DNA from: Xanthobacter sp. NM-25
Lineage (GTDB): Bacteria > Pseudomonadota > Alphaproteobacteria > Rhizobiales > Xanthobacteraceae
NCBI RefSeq assembly: GCF_022138605.1
Contig: NZ_JACBFS010000003.1
Coordinates: 124,001-188,000 of the forward strand
Direction of reading: 5' to 3'
Length of the DNA: 64,000 nt
The translations under genes and the position numbers were made by a program. The notes under the pieces are model-generated. The model did not search any database, was not told the origin of the DNA, and saw nothing but the letters and a program-made list of their open reading frames with translations. Numbering within the stretch: position 1 is the stretch's first letter; every line of letters starts with the position of its first letter. This document shows positions 63,247 to 64,000 of the stretch, piece by piece.

Positions 63247-63323
63247 TACAGAAGCGATACGCGGCGTGACGGGCCGCGCGCTATCTGCCCCTCTTGATCC
63301 TTGCGGAACGGACGGGGTGAGAG

Positions 63324-63536
63324 ATGGCGGGGCGGTTGGTACGAGACACGCGGATGCTCTCATGCGCTTCGACTGCTGGCTTTGAGCTGACGGCCGCACG
63401 CGGCGACGAGTTCCGTCCCTCCGCGCGCAGCCACGCCGAGAGGGCTCTCAAGCGCCATCGCGACACTCTTGATGTTCTGCATGCCCTTGCGGAAGCGCTG
63501 CGCCACGCCTTGCCGCCATCCTCAAGCCATATCTGA
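63324..63536 (+). CDS. Hypothetical small protein
   Basis: 70 codons with GGGGTGAGAG before the ATG, between the kinase and the multicopper oxidase genes. It has no signal, no membrane segment and no motif I recognise; the C-terminal part is His/Arg/Leu-rich. It could be a real leader or small protein, or chance reading of GC-rich spacer. The 312-bp gap otherwise only needs to hold the oxidase promoter. Confidence 0.3.
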   Translation: MAGRLVRDTRMLSCASTAGFELTAARGDEFRPSARSHAERALKRHRDTLDVLHALAEALRHALPPSSSHI

Positions 63537-63558
63537 TCCTGTCTGGGAGAGTCCGATC

Positions 63559-64000
63559 ATGTCCTTCGCGCCCCTGTCCTGCGTGCGGATGAACCGCCGC
63601 CAGCTTCTTTCCGGGGCGGCCGCCGTCGGCGCGCTGACCTTGGCCGGGCGCGCGGCGGGGCGCGCCCAAGAGAGTGTTCAAGAGCGTCCGCTTCTGACCG
63701 TCGAGAGCACCACCCTCGAGGTGAAGGGCAAGGCCGCCAAGGCATATGTGGTGAAGGGGCCGACCGGGGAGGGGATTTTCGCGCGAGAAGGTGAGCGCCT
63801 CTCCGGTGCGGTCCTCAATGCATCGGATGCGCCGCTGCAACTGCACTGGCACGGGCAGATCTTCGCCCCGCCCGAACAGGATCGCGCCCGGCCCAATGGC
63901 GGCACACTGGCGTCGGGGCAGACCGACCTGGTGGACTACCGACTCACCCCGGGCACCCATTGGATGCACGCCCACACCTTGACCGAGCAGCAATTGCTGG
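63559..64000 (+). CDS. Multicopper oxidase, Tat-exported, 3'-truncated by the window
   Basis: The first 147 codons, still open at the window edge. A Tat signal (NRRQLLSGAAAVGALTLAG) starts at residue 12. The first cupredoxin domain has copper-ligand pairs HWH (96-98) in LQLHWHGQIF and HAH (137-139) in THWMHAHTLTEQQLL, both serving the type 2/type 3 trinuclear site. GGGAGA lies 8 nt before the ATG. Family members include copper-efflux oxidase, laccase-like enzymes and nitrite reductase; the C-terminal type 1 site needed to choose is outside the window. Confidence 0.9.
   Translation, partial: MSFAPLSCVRMNRRQLLSGAAAVGALTLAGRAAGRAQESVQERPLLTVESTTLEVKGKAAKAYVVKGPTGEGIFAREGERLSGAVLNASDAPLQLHWHGQIFAPPEQDRARPNGGTLASGQTDLVDYRLTPGTHWMHAHTLTEQQLL

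Overview
The window is about 64 kb of uniformly GC-rich, densely coding DNA. Gene families, codon bias and gene order point to an alphaproteobacterium of the order Hyphomicrobiales (Rhizobiales), possibly a Xanthobacteraceae-like soil or methylotrophic chemoorganotroph. The taxonomic call is an inference from gene content (BphO-type haem oxygenase, XoxF-type dehydrogenase, BKACE enzyme, many HAAT, TRAP and TTT importers, CCTCTCC-type intergenic hairpins), not from a marker gene. I saw no rRNA, tRNA, CRISPR, prophage or insertion sequence. The first gene is cut at its 5' end and the last at its 3' end.

Layout. 1-3 kb: end of a branched-chain-amino-acid-type (HAAT) ABC operon, a peptide-deformylase-like protein lacking key catalytic residues, a haem oxygenase and a DoxX protein. 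3-17.6 kb: a BKACE enzyme, then a long leftward operon (two periplasmic binding proteins, LivHMGF, Fe-alcohol dehydrogenase, succinate-semialdehyde-type dehydrogenase, second Fe-alcohol dehydrogenase). It is preceded by a consensus sigma-54 promoter, paired palindromes and the genes of an NtrC-type two-component system. 17.7-24.3 kb: TrmB-type regulator, nitrilase and a second complete HAAT importer. 24.3-25.1 kb: a non-coding gap, AT-richer at its start.

25.1-35.7 kb: an N-compound catabolic island with RutD-like and RutB-like hydrolases, an SsuABC/NMT1-type importer, a RidA protein, a cysteine-less Asp/Glu-racemase-fold protein and, divergently, a molybdenum hydroxylase with a TetR regulator. 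It resembles the lower parts of the pyrimidine (Rut) and nicotinate (Nic) pathways but matches neither. 35.8-40.5 kb: a DapA-family aldolase/lyase divergent from a GntR regulator and a DctQMP TRAP importer, with two copies of a 17-bp operator. 40.5-47.2 kb: MFS exporter, flavocytochrome-type ferric-reductase-like protein, His-rich exported protein, two-component system and a PepSY protein with a His-rich tail: a likely metal/redox cassette. 47.2-51.8 kb: thioredoxin 2, Nudix hydrolase, exported adenosine-deaminase-like protein, diaminopropionate ammonia-lyase and a divergent Lrp regulator. 52-57 kb: LysR regulator and a TctCBA tripartite tricarboxylate importer with a PxpA (5-oxoprolinase subunit A) gene. 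57-64 kb: secreted phospholipase-D-fold nuclease, XoxF-like PQQ dehydrogenase, globin-coupled diguanylate cyclase, an OmpR/EnvZ-type pair and the start of a Tat-exported multicopper oxidase.

The overall logic is scavenging. Six solute-importer systems (one represented only by its two ATPase genes), each next to a few enzymes and its own regulator, look like independent substrate-uptake-and-degradation modules. Several regulatory sites can be read directly from the sequence: the sigma-54 promoter, the GntR, Lrp and LysR inverted repeats, and hairpins between binding-protein and permease genes.
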